Shown here: piece by piece, positions 1-7,964 of the stretch
Position numbering within the stretch: position 1 is the stretch's first letter
How the letters are laid out: each line of letters starts with the position of its first letter
From: Capilliphycus salinus
Lineage (GTDB): Bacteria > Cyanobacteriota > Cyanobacteriia > Cyanobacteriales > Microcoleaceae
Length of the DNA: 64,000 nucleotides
NCBI RefSeq assembly: GCF_047276495.1
Contig: NZ_CP178543.1
Location: forward strand, 5,394,001 to 5,458,000
Reading direction: 5' to 3'
Translations under genes and position numbers: made by a program
The notes under the pieces: model-generated
What the model was told of the DNA's origin: nothing
The model's database searches: none
Seen by the model: the letters and a program-made list of their open reading frames with translations, nothing else

Positions 1-1
1 T

Positions 2-598
2 GATCAAATGGGATGGGAACAAAATCAACAAGTTCTCGATCGCAGTCAGTTTCACATGGCGACTGAAGGGGTGACTCGTACCCTCAGACCTTATCGTTAT
101 GGCGATCCCACTCGTTTAATTCACTGGCGATCGAGTGCGCGGTACAATCAACTGCGAGTTCGGGAGTTAGAAGTCGCCACCGGAGGTCAAGAAATTGTTA
201 TTTGTCTTGATAGTGGGAATTCCTGGCAAAGTGATGATTTTGAACGGGCGGTTATTGCTGCGGCTTCTCTGTATTTTTATGCTTCGCGATCGCAGCTTAA
301 TGTTCAATTGTGGACGGCAAAAACGGGGTTAATTCAAGGAAATCGAGTGGTATTATCTACTTTGGCTGCGGTGAGAGAATCTGAAGAAGCGATCGCCGAT
401 AATTTCCCGAATATTCCGGTAATTTGGCTGACTCAAAATACACAGAGTCTTTCTTCTCTCCCGTCTGGAAGTCGTTGGGTTTTGTGGTCTGATCAAACTC
501 AGGTTAGTTCAACAAAAACAACTCAATTTTCAGACAAGGGCGTACAAATTTATCCCGACCAACCCTTACAACTTCAACTCCAGTCCGCTTTGAAATAA
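2..598 (+). CDS. DUF58 domain-containing protein, C-terminal part (5' end outside window)
   Basis: The reading frame is open from the first bases of the window, so this is the C-terminal 198 residues of a longer protein; the in-frame ATG at position 8 is probably internal. The motif YRYGDPTRLIHWRSSAR is the hallmark of the DUF58 family, whose members have a von Willebrand factor A-like domain and are usually encoded beside MoxR-type AAA ATPases and transglutaminase-like proteins. The later segment EIVICLDSG fits the start of the vWA-like fold. Family members usually have two N-terminal membrane segments, which would lie off the window. The biochemical role is not established. The family call is firm; any partner genes upstream cannot be seen. 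Confidence 0.8.
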   Translation, partial: DQMGWEQNQQVLDRSQFHMATEGVTRTLRPYRYGDPTRLIHWRSSARYNQLRVRELEVATGGQEIVICLDSGNSWQSDDFERAVIAAASLYFYASRSQLNVQLWTAKTGLIQGNRVVLSTLAAVRESEEAIADNFPNIPVIWLTQNTQSLSSLPSGSRWVLWSDQTQVSSTKTTQFSDKGVQIYPDQPLQLQLQSALK

Positions 599-660
599 AA
601 TGTAAAAACAAGTTCACAAATCAGAACTGTTAACTGTTTTCGCGGATAACTGTAAAAACG

Positions 661-722
661 GGTCAGGTGATAACTGATCACTGAAAACACTGGTGACTGG
701 TGACTGGTAATGAGTGACTGTA
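661..722. repeat. Short tandem heptamer-like repeat (STRR-type) between DUF58 gene and ftrC
   Basis: The sequence is built from degenerate 7-base units of the TGACTGG / AACTGAT kind (gataactgatcactg, then tggtgactggtgactgg). The same family recurs at 33.5 kb, 57.5 kb, 61.0 kb and 62.7 kb. Such short tandemly repeated repetitive sequences are common in filamentous cyanobacterial intergenic DNA and have no established function. Confidence 0.5.
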
Positions 723-780
723 AAGCTCCCATCCTGCGTTACAATCTAACAAACTGTTTGAAATTTAAAGATCTAATACG

Positions 781-1146
781 ATGACAACTGAGACTACCGG
801 AAATTTATCGACAGAAAAAAGCTTGAAAGCGATGAAAAAATTCGCCGAACAGTATGCCAAGCGTACAGGAACCTACTTTTGTGCCGATCCTTCAGTGACA
901 GCAGTCGTGATCGAAGGACTCGCCAAACACAAAGATGATTTGGGTGCGCCCCTTTGTCCTTGTCGCCACTATGAAGATAAGGAAGCTGAGGTGAAAAATT
1001 CCTTCTGGAATTGTCCTTGTGTTCCGATGCGCGAACGCAAAGAATGTCACTGTATGTTGTTCTTAACTCCTGAAAATGATTTTGCGGGAGAACAGCAAGA
1101 TATTACCGACGAAGATCTCGAAGCCGCCCGTCAAAGCATGGTATAA
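781..1146 (+). CDS. ftrC: Ferredoxin-thioredoxin reductase, catalytic (beta) subunit
   Basis: This 121-residue protein is the catalytic chain of the iron-sulfur enzyme that passes electrons from photosynthetically reduced ferredoxin to thioredoxin and so links light to redox control of metabolism. The six diagnostic cysteines are visible as CPC (59-61), CPC (78-80) and CHC (89-91). In the family four of them hold a [4Fe-4S] cluster and two form the active-site disulfide. The length is typical. The ATG at 781 is well placed; no strong Shine-Dalgarno sequence precedes it. The variable subunit (ftrV) is not in the window, as is usual because the two genes are normally unlinked. The name ftrB is also used for this gene. 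Confidence 0.97.
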   Translation: MTTETTGNLSTEKSLKAMKKFAEQYAKRTGTYFCADPSVTAVVIEGLAKHKDDLGAPLCPCRHYEDKEAEVKNSFWNCPCVPMRERKECHCMLFLTPENDFAGEQQDITDEDLEAARQSMV

Positions 1147-1323
1147 CAACATTACATAACAAGCCTCTTTTAAACTTTTGAGAGATTAGATGATTGTTTG
1201 AGAAGATTACCCCCTGACCCGGCTTGGAAGGGGGGTTAATCCCTCAAAACCACCCGAAAAATTAATAAGTTTTGAAACAATCCTTTCTGCAAGTTTTATT
1301 AAAAATTTAACAAAATCAAGACA

Positions 1324-1731
1324 ATGATCCAAGAAATTCCGCCCGAATTTTGGCAAGGGATTGAAGAATTCAACCAACAAGAATATTACGCCTGTCACGA
1401 CACCTTAGAGGCGTTGTGGATGGAAGCGATGGAACCGACTAAAAAGTTCTATCAAGGCATCTTACAAATCGCCGTAGGACTCTATCATTTAAGTAATCAT
1501 AACTGGCGGGGTGCGGTCACGTCTATGGGCGAAGGAATGCGTCGGTTAGACTATTATCAGCCGGATTACTTTAATATTAATGTCGAAGAATTAATCGATC
1601 AAACCGCTCATTTATTATCGGCAATGCAAGAGGCGGGGCCGGAGAAAGTCGCCGATTTTGTTTTTGCCAAAAATGCCGAAAAAAATTCCCTAGACATTCA
1701 TCCTCCGAAAATCTCTAAAATTGAAGAATAA
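1324..1731 (+). CDS. DUF309 domain-containing protein
   Basis: The 135-residue protein has the DUF309 signature near its N-terminus: FNQQEYYACHDTLEALW followed by FYQGILQIAVGLYHL and a helix containing NWRGAVTSMGEGMRRL. The family is an all-helical bundle with a conserved HxxxE-type motif (here HDTLE) and is widespread in cyanobacteria and plastids, with no assigned activity. The ATG at 1324 follows an AT-rich leader. The 178-base gap after ftrC contains a GC-rich hairpin (CCCCCT at 1210-1215 pairing with AGGGGG at 1229-1234) that could be a weak terminator, so the gene is probably transcribed separately from ftrC. The function is unknown. Confidence 0.9.
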   Translation: MIQEIPPEFWQGIEEFNQQEYYACHDTLEALWMEAMEPTKKFYQGILQIAVGLYHLSNHNWRGAVTSMGEGMRRLDYYQPDYFNINVEELIDQTAHLLSAMQEAGPEKVADFVFAKNAEKNSLDIHPPKISKIEE

Positions 1732-1814
1732 ACGACACAACACTAGAAAAATATGATAAAATAAAAATTTACTTTTGCTGATTTTTTATAAAAAATTGCT
1801 CGAATCAAAAACAT

Positions 1815-3338
1815 ATGACCCTCATTGATCGAACGCTATTGAGCCGTTATCAAGTCCTTCAAAAAATCGGAACCGGAGGATTTGGAGATACTTATTTAGC
1901 TGTTGATTTAGCTTTACCCGGTCAACCGCAATGTGTGGTTAAACATCTGTCTCCCAAAGATACCAGTCCTCACGTTCTTTCCGTCGCTCAACGATTATTT
2001 GATCAAGAAGCACAACTGCTGCATCGCTTGGGAGAACATTCTCAAATTCCCCGGCTTTATGCTCATTTTAATGATAGCGGAGAATTTTATCTCGTTCAAG
2101 AATTTATCGAAGGAAAAGATCTCAGTCACGAACTTCAACCCGGACAACCTTGGAGTGAAGAAAAAACCCTCAAACTGTTATCTGAAATTTTAGAAGTTTT
2201 AGCCGTTATTCATCAACAAAATGTAATTCATCGGGATCTCAAACCCACCAATATTATGCGGCGAAACTCCGATGATAAAATAGTATTAATTGACTTTGGT
2301 GCAGTTAAAGAAATTCAAGGAATAGCCGTTAACGCCCAAGGACAAACTCACCTCACCGTTGGTATTGGTTCCCCCGGATATATGCCAAGCGAACAAGCCA
2401 AAGGAAGACCCAAACTCGCCAGCGATATTTATGCAGTAGGAATCATCGGAATTCAAGCGTTAACCGGCTTAAAACCTTCTCAATTTCCCCACGATCAAAA
2501 TACCGATGAAATCCTCTGGAGAAACCACGCAAACGTCAGCGATGAACTTGCAGAAATCCTCAATAAAATGATACAAGAACGGTTGAGCGAACGCTATTCT
2601 AATGCGTCCGAAGCCTTAACTGCACTGACACCGTTATTGAGTCAATCTAACCCGGTTTTAGCAACAAATTATCCGCCCGTTTATCAAGCCAATACTGTTA
2701 ATTTATTCCCGCAAAATCTCCCTCAGTCCGCCACAGTAAAAACACCCGTTTCTGCTCCTAGCGTAAAATCTAAAACTCAATCTTTAAAAAAAGGGTTGGG
2801 CGGAATGGTGACTGCAATCTTTTTTATCGGAGGAGTTTATATTATGATAGAAAATCTTAAATCTCCCGAGGCTTTGCTGAATGCAGATTATACAGAACTT
2901 CAGAACTTACTCCAACAAGGAAACTGGAAAGAAGCAGATAAAGAAACCGAAAAAATCATGCTAAAAGTTGCAAATCGAGAGCAAGACGGATGGATAGATG
3001 CCAATGCAATAGAAAGTTTATCCTGTGCAGATTTACGTCAAATCGATCAACTTTGGGTTAAATATTCAGACGGAAAATTTGGCTTGAGTCGTCAAAAAGA
3101 AATTTACCTCCAAACCGGAAATCCCCTCGGAAAATTTCAGGAGTCAACTTATAATAGATTTGGCGATCGCATCGGTTGGCGAAAAAATGACAAATGGTTA
3201 AATTATTCCGATTTAATCTTAGATGAAAATGCACCGAGAGGTCAGTTTCCCTCCTGTACAAACGCCGCTCAAAACTTTTCGGGCTGTCGTTGGCCGGTCT
3301 ATTGGTTATTTGCTCGGGCGGAAACCTGTCAACTTTAA
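1815..3338 (+). CDS. Ser/Thr protein kinase fused to a C-terminal GUN4 domain
   Basis: Residues 10-275 are a Hanks-type kinase. The glycine loop is KIGTGGFGDTYLA (17-29), the ATP lysine is K43, the catalytic loop HRDLKPTN is at 139-146 and DFG is at 160-162, so the kinase looks active. A proline/serine-rich linker leads to one predicted membrane helix (GMVTAIFFIGGVYIMI, about 338-353). The C-terminus (about 360-507) is a GUN4 domain with the conserved core DLRQIDQLWVKYSDGKFG and a later GWRKNDKWLNYSDL. Stand-alone GUN4 binds protoporphyrin IX and Mg-protoporphyrin and stimulates Mg-chelatase. Kinase-GUN4 fusions are known in cyanobacteria but their substrate and ligand are not established. 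It may couple tetrapyrrole binding to phosphorylation, which is inference. Confidence 0.95.
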   Translation: MTLIDRTLLSRYQVLQKIGTGGFGDTYLAVDLALPGQPQCVVKHLSPKDTSPHVLSVAQRLFDQEAQLLHRLGEHSQIPRLYAHFNDSGEFYLVQEFIEGKDLSHELQPGQPWSEEKTLKLLSEILEVLAVIHQQNVIHRDLKPTNIMRRNSDDKIVLIDFGAVKEIQGIAVNAQGQTHLTVGIGSPGYMPSEQAKGRPKLASDIYAVGIIGIQALTGLKPSQFPHDQNTDEILWRNHANVSDELAEILNKMIQERLSERYSNASEALTALTPLLSQSNPVLATNYPPVYQANTVNLFPQNLPQSATVKTPVSAPSVKSKTQSLKKGLGGMVTAIFFIGGVYIMIENLKSPEALLNADYTELQNLLQQGNWKEADKETEKIMLKVANREQDGWIDANAIESLSCADLRQIDQLWVKYSDGKFGLSRQKEIYLQTGNPLGKFQESTYNRFGDRIGWRKNDKWLNYSDLILDENAPRGQFPSCTNAAQNFSGCRWPVYWLFARAETCQL

Positions 3339-3345
3339 TCGTTAA

Positions 3346-3510
3346 AAATTGTTGGGCGGGTCAAACCGAAGATGTATAATGACTCAATTAAGAGTGATAA
3401 AAATTGATGCACCCGACGAGAGTAAAATCCTGAAAAATTGTTGGTGCATCAAACCCAAAATTCGTTAAAAGTAAATAAAGATAGATAGAATTTGATGCAC
3501 CCGACGAATA
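3346..3510. repeat. Intergenic direct and inverted repeats upstream of ddl
   Basis: Two roughly 85-base direct repeat units lie here. The stretch TTGATGCACCCGACGA occurs at 3404 and again at 3492, and AAAATTGTTGG followed by TCAAACC occurs near 3347 and again near 3435. The first TTGATGCACC (3404-3413) is also the reverse complement of GGTGCATCAA (3443-3452), giving a 10-bp stem with a loop of about 29 bases. No ORF is present. It looks like a non-coding dispersed repeat. Confidence 0.55.
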
Positions 3511-3576
3511 AAATTCCGGAAAAGGGGGGACGAAGAACTGATATAGTATTCAAAATGTCTTAGTGTGAGCAGTCAG

Positions 3577-4671
3577 ATGAGTAAAATTCGGGTGGGATTG
3601 TTATTTGGCGGACGTTCCGGCGAACATGAAGTCAGCATTCGTTCGGCGATTGCGATCGCAACCGCCTTGAGAAGCGATGAAAATGCCAGTAAATATGAAC
3701 TGCTACCCGTTTATATTGGCAAAGATGGGGTTTGGCAAAAAGGCGATCTCGCCCAACAAGTTCTCGCTTCCGGCGAACCGCTTTATTTAACAGAGGAGAA
3801 AACAACATCAACAGATTTAGTACATACTCCCTCGCTGCTTCCTGAACCCGCAAATTTTGCAGAAATTGACGTTTGGTTTCCCATTTTACACGGCCCCAAC
3901 GGAGAAGATGGTACCATTCAAGGATTGTTAACTTTAATGCAAGTTCCCTTTGTGGGATCGGGGGTTTTGGGTTCGGCGGTTGGCATGGATAAAATAGCCA
4001 TGAAAATGATTTTTTCTCAAGCGGGATTGTCGCAAGTTAAATACAAAATGGTAACGCGATCGCAAATTTGGTCTAATCCTTGTGTGTTTCCAAAATTATG
4101 TGATGAATTAGAAGCGGAACTCGGATATCCTTGTTTTGTAAAACCTGCGAATTTGGGTTCGTCGGTGGGAATTTCTAAAGTGCGATCGCGCTCAGAATTA
4201 GAAACAGCCCTCGATAATGCAGCCAGTTACGATCGGCGAATTATTGTTGAAGCGGGAGTCGAAGCCAGAGAACTTGAATGTGCCGTTTTAGGAAACGATC
4301 AACCCCAAGCTTCTGTGGTCGGAGAGATTACTTTTGAAAGTGATTTTTATGACTATGAAACCAAATACACCGAAGGAAAAGCAGCTTGGTTCATCCCTGC
4401 AAAAGTGAGTGATAATATTGCCAATCAAATTAAAGAAATGGCGGTGAAAGCCTTTTTAGCGGTGGATGCAGCAGGTTTGGCGAGGGTTGATTTCTTTTAT
4501 GTGGAGAAAACGGGCGAGGTTTTGATTAACGAAATCAATACGCTTCCCGGTTTTACTGCAACCAGTATGTATCCGCAGATGTGGATAACCAGTGGAATTT
4601 CTTTTCCGCAATTGGTCGATCGCTTAATTGAACTGGCTCTGGAACGACAGGCTGAAGTTCGCCCCGTGTAA
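3577..4671 (+). CDS. ddl: D-alanine--D-alanine ligase
   Basis: This ATP-grasp enzyme joins two D-alanines to make the D-Ala-D-Ala dipeptide of the peptidoglycan precursor in the cytoplasm. Family motifs are clear: LLFGGRSGEHEVS at the N-terminus, FPILHGPNGEDGTIQG, CFVKPANLGSSVGISK in the ATP-binding lobe, and INEINTLPGFTATSMYP near the C-terminus, which carries metal and substrate ligands. The length of about 364 residues is usual. I chose the ATG at 3577, giving the typical start MSKIRVGLLFGG. A GTG at 3565 would add four residues. Neither has a good Shine-Dalgarno sequence. Confidence 0.95.
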   Translation: MSKIRVGLLFGGRSGEHEVSIRSAIAIATALRSDENASKYELLPVYIGKDGVWQKGDLAQQVLASGEPLYLTEEKTTSTDLVHTPSLLPEPANFAEIDVWFPILHGPNGEDGTIQGLLTLMQVPFVGSGVLGSAVGMDKIAMKMIFSQAGLSQVKYKMVTRSQIWSNPCVFPKLCDELEAELGYPCFVKPANLGSSVGISKVRSRSELETALDNAASYDRRIIVEAGVEARELECAVLGNDQPQASVVGEITFESDFYDYETKYTEGKAAWFIPAKVSDNIANQIKEMAVKAFLAVDAAGLARVDFFYVEKTGEVLINEINTLPGFTATSMYPQMWITSGISFPQLVDRLIELALERQAEVRPV

Positions 4672-4743
4672 CAGTTTGTATAGGTTGGCTGATCGGAGAT
4701 TGACGTGTTAATTTAAAGAGTATCCCCTCAGCCAATAAACCCT

Positions 4744-6999
4744 ATGAGCGATAGTCATTTATCAGAAGGTCGTGCCGAGTCCGGCGGTGCAGATGTTATT
4801 GGTTTTCTCAATGATTGTACCGACCAAATTTTCGCCAATGTTCTCGATCCGCACAGTGATTTGTTCGAGTCGAATGCCACGATTCTCGGCGAGTCTCACC
4901 CGCCACTGCGGGCAATTATTGAGCAGGTACAAATTCAACAGCAAGAACTGACATCATCACTGGCGGCGGGTCTGGATTTTATCTTGGGTCGGGAAGACTA
5001 CGCCAACGATCAAATTGAATCGGCTCTCGCTCACTATCAACGGAGTTTATCATTTTGGCCTCATGCTCTGACTTCTTTTGAACAAAACTTATTTGCCGAT
5101 CCGTCGGTGATTCCTCCGGCTAATTCTTTAGAACGGTTGGGGGCGATTTTGTTTCATGTGGGGTTGAGTTATTATCGGCGATCGCAACTTGATTCTTCTA
5201 ATCAACAGCGTCACAATCAGGATGCCAAAACTTACTTGAAACAGTGTTTAGATATTTTTGAACTGGCACAACGTCGGGATTTGGTCGCCAAATTTATTCC
5301 CAAATTATGTATTGTTCTCCAACAATTAAAAGCTTGGGAAGAATTACAAACACAAGCCCAAAAAGCTTTAGATTTACATATTTCTTACGGTTCGCACCAC
5401 GATATCGCCCAAGATTATGGCTTTTTAGCTGAGGCGGCTATGCACCAGTCTCAATGGTCACACGCCAATCAACTGGCGGAATTAGCCTTAGAAATTCAGA
5501 ATCAATCTTTACGCGATCCCCTTCAGAGTTTATCCGATGAAAATCCCTATCTGTTGTTGTTGGCAGAATCCAAACATGAATTAAAGGTTTGGCAAGCCAC
5601 AGTTAACCGCCTAGAAGATGCCTTAAATCAAACCAATCCTTACGAAGAAACTAAAACTTATCTGCAAATTTTAAAGGCCCTCCATCAACTTTATTTTGAG
5701 CAGGATTATTATGGGAGTGCGACTCATATTAAAGAAAAACGGTTCCAAACCGAATATCAATTAGGCTTGCGTTCTTTTGTCGGTTTTCGTCCGTTAAAAC
5801 AGCAATTTAAGCCTCAAGAATCATCGGGTCAAGTGGCTCCCGAGATGATCGCTTCGGGTCGATTAAACGAGATTAATGAATTGGTCGAACGGATTGAAAG
5901 TCCCGACCATAAATTGATTGTATTGCACGGAGAATCCGGGGTCGGAAAAAGTTCTTTAATCAATGCGGGAATTATTCCCACTCTCCTACAAAAACAAGCA
6001 ACATATCCAGAAGTTTCTGTTCCGATAACCTTGAGAATTTATACGGATTGGCTGCGGGAACCCAACCCGGAAACTTGGAACTTAGGAACGGTTTTAAACC
6101 GCTTAAGAAAAAATAGCGAAAATCATTTATCGACGGTTTTGATTTTCGATCAATTTGAAGAATTTTTTCTCATCTGTACCGAACCCAATCAACGTTTACC
6201 TTTTTATCAATTTCTGCACGATTGTTTGAGTTTGAAATGGATCAGCGTGATTCTCTCGATGCGAACCGATTTCTTACATTATTTACTCGAATGCGATCGT
6301 ACTTCTCGTTTAGAAGCGGTGATCGGTTATGAAGTTCTTTCTAAACAGGTGCTTTATGAATTGAGAAACTTTTCAGCCGATCAAGCTAAGGCTTTTATTA
6401 AACATCAAACTCAACACAAACCCACTCAATTTGATGAGGAATTAATTAACCACTGGATAGAAGACTTAGGAACTCGCTTGGGAGAAATTCGCCCGATAGA
6501 GTTGCAAATTACCGGATCACAACTACAAACCGATGGAATTACCACCCTAGAACAATATCAACAATTTTGCGATCATCCTCAACTTAATTTAATCGCCCGT
6601 TTTTTAGATGAAGCTTTAGCCGACTGCGGTTTTAAAAATGAACGGGTTGCTTTATTGGTTTTATATTCGCTCACTCAAGAAAATGGCATCCGTCCTCTAA
6701 AAACTCGCGCCGAACTTATTGCCGATTTAGACATGACTTCACCGGAAAAAATAGACATGGTTTTAGAAGTTTTTGTCGAGAATGGATTGGTGTTATTACT
6801 TCCCGATATTCCCGAAGATCGCTATCAACTCGCCCACGATTATTTGGTGAGTTTGATTCGTCAACAAAAGGGCGAACGTTTGATCGCAGAATTAGAACTT
6901 GAACGTAATAAAGCCCAACGTAAATTGATGCAAGAAAAGCCCGATAGTTTTGTTGAACGGGCTATAGGCTCGATGTTGCGTTGGATGCGTGTGGAGTAA
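4744..6999 (+). CDS. TPR-containing STAND-type ATPase (nSTAND1-like NTPase)
   Basis: This is a 751-residue protein. The N-terminal half (about 60-350) is helical with TPR-like motifs, for example DQIESALAHYQRSLSFWP and AKTYLKQCLDIFELAQRRD. The second half is a STAND-type P-loop ATPase: Walker A GESGVGKS (about 396-403), Walker B LIFDQFEEFF (about 465-474), and the following ILSMRTDFLHYL, typical of the nSTAND1 group. The helical part ends with YQLAHDYLVSLI, which in relatives is followed by WD40 or other sensor repeats; here the protein stops about 50 residues later. STAND proteins are signal-dependent oligomerising switches used in regulation, cell death and phage defence. No effector domain is recognisable. 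An 8-bp inverted repeat (4685-4692 with 4728-4735) lies just before the start codon. Confidence 0.85.
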   Translation: MSDSHLSEGRAESGGADVIGFLNDCTDQIFANVLDPHSDLFESNATILGESHPPLRAIIEQVQIQQQELTSSLAAGLDFILGREDYANDQIESALAHYQRSLSFWPHALTSFEQNLFADPSVIPPANSLERLGAILFHVGLSYYRRSQLDSSNQQRHNQDAKTYLKQCLDIFELAQRRDLVAKFIPKLCIVLQQLKAWEELQTQAQKALDLHISYGSHHDIAQDYGFLAEAAMHQSQWSHANQLAELALEIQNQSLRDPLQSLSDENPYLLLLAESKHELKVWQATVNRLEDALNQTNPYEETKTYLQILKALHQLYFEQDYYGSATHIKEKRFQTEYQLGLRSFVGFRPLKQQFKPQESSGQVAPEMIASGRLNEINELVERIESPDHKLIVLHGESGVGKSSLINAGIIPTLLQKQATYPEVSVPITLRIYTDWLREPNPETWNLGTVLNRLRKNSENHLSTVLIFDQFEEFFLICTEPNQRLPFYQFLHDCLSLKWISVILSMRTDFLHYLLECDRTSRLEAVIGYEVLSKQVLYELRNFSADQAKAFIKHQTQHKPTQFDEELINHWIEDLGTRLGEIRPIELQITGSQLQTDGITTLEQYQQFCDHPQLNLIARFLDEALADCGFKNERVALLVLYSLTQENGIRPLKTRAELIADLDMTSPEKIDMVLEVFVENGLVLLLPDIPEDRYQLAHDYLVSLIRQQKGERLIAELELERNKAQRKLMQEKPDSFVERAIGSMLRWMRVE

Positions 7000-7020
7000 C
7001 ACCATCTTCTTTTACATCTC

Positions 7021-7054
7021 AAAAACCCGGTTTCGATAAAGTTACCGGGTTTTT
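7021..7054 (+). terminator. Rho-independent terminator after the STAND gene
   Basis: AAAAACCCGGT and ACCGGGTTTTT form a strong stem, with the T-run as tail, 21 bases after the stop of the upstream + strand gene. The symmetrical A-stem-T arrangement could also act on the opposite strand, where the SWIM-like gene ends at 7152. Confidence 0.8.
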
Positions 7055-7093
7055 AATCGTTCGACACAACCTGCTAAAATTCTCAGGGGTAGC

Positions 7094-7153
7094 GGGGCGG
7101 GTTTATGTATGTTTTTTCTCAGAAAATATCAGATTGGGTTGGAACCCGCCCCT
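7094..7153. repeat. Dispersed inverted repeat GGGGCGGGTT...AACCCGCCCC
   Basis: GGGGCGGGTTT (7094-7104) is complementary to AACCCGCCCCT (7143-7153), with an AT-rich loop of about 38 bases. A sister copy lies after lepA at 38949-39006 with the same GGGGCGGGTTT and CGCCCCTACG arms. Both lie just downstream of genes, so they may serve as 3' hairpins or be a dispersed repeat family. Confidence 0.5.
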
Positions 7154-7721
7154 ACGAAACTTTGGAATAATGTTCTCGGCAGAATTGAACGGCGATTTGA
7201 TGCTTACAAATTGTGTTGCGATACAACGAATCTGCACAACTGCATCCGCTTTCATTCACTTGAGAAAGGCTTTGATGAACCGAATTCCAAACTACCGCAT
7301 CACTCCCATTAATTTTAACAGACAAAGGTTCCATCGCCACCCGATTATAACGGGATAAAAAGGCTTTTGCTTCGGAAAAACTTAACCAAAATTTACCCTG
7401 ATTTGTGGTAAACTGAAGACCTGAAGTTTTGATTTCCCAACTCTCAATTTTCTCGATTTTAGGATGGCGAATTTGCAGCCAACATTGCCAAATCTTCAGA
7501 AATTGCTGTTTCGATAACAGCGTTGAACAGCGCCCTTTTGCCGTTTTATAAATGATTTGGGGAATTTTAGCCGATCCAACGGTTTGAATGCGTTCAACTT
7601 GAATATTAGCGGCAACTAAGGCGGGAATGAGGGGAGTTAGGGTTGGGGTTTCTAAACAATTGTTAACACTTCCTCCCCCAGAAATTTGATCGGCAGGGGC
7701 GCTCAATCGAGAACTATTCAT
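7152..7721 (-). CDS. SWIM zinc finger-like protein
   Basis: The 189-residue protein has near its C-terminus a CxC...CxH arrangement, C160-S-C162 then C172-K-H174 in CSCADSLYRNTICKH. This matches the SWIM zinc-binding motif found in proteins that touch DNA or other proteins. The rest (about 40-140) shows no domain I recognise. The C-terminus is short and follows the finger by only about 15 residues. It is transcribed against the STAND gene and diverges from leuC. I infer nucleic-acid or protein binding from the motif only. No SNF2 helicase or transposase partner is in view. Confidence 0.6.
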   Translation of the reverse strand: MNSSRLSAPADQISGGGSVNNCLETPTLTPLIPALVAANIQVERIQTVGSAKIPQIIYKTAKGRCSTLLSKQQFLKIWQCWLQIRHPKIEKIESWEIKTSGLQFTTNQGKFWLSFSEAKAFLSRYNRVAMEPLSVKINGSDAVVWNSVHQSLSQVNESGCSCADSLYRNTICKHQIAVQFCREHYSKVS

Positions 7722-7964
7722 GGTATGATCCTTTTGTGATGAAACTTCAACCTCTTAGCACCCAAGTCATTGCTTCTAAACATGGGGTGCTTTTTACTTT
7801 TGCTACTTCTATTCTAACATTTGTTGAAGAAATCGACAACGTTCTCGCCCAAGCTTCCGGTCTGGGTTTCTTTGGGTTTTTTTCAACACTGCTGGACCGA
7901 AGTTCAGGTAAAATAAATCAAAGATAGAAAGCGTGAAATACCCGCAATACAAGCTGATCTGATT

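Noticed and set aside
6981..7358. 125-codon + strand ORF after the STAND gene
   Set aside because: It overlaps the terminator and the antisense of the SWIM-like gene; its sequence is not protein-like.
7736..7927. 63-codon ORF upstream of leuC
   Set aside because: No recognised domain, no Shine-Dalgarno sequence, and it occupies the leader region between divergent genes. It could be a small leader peptide but I cannot support that.
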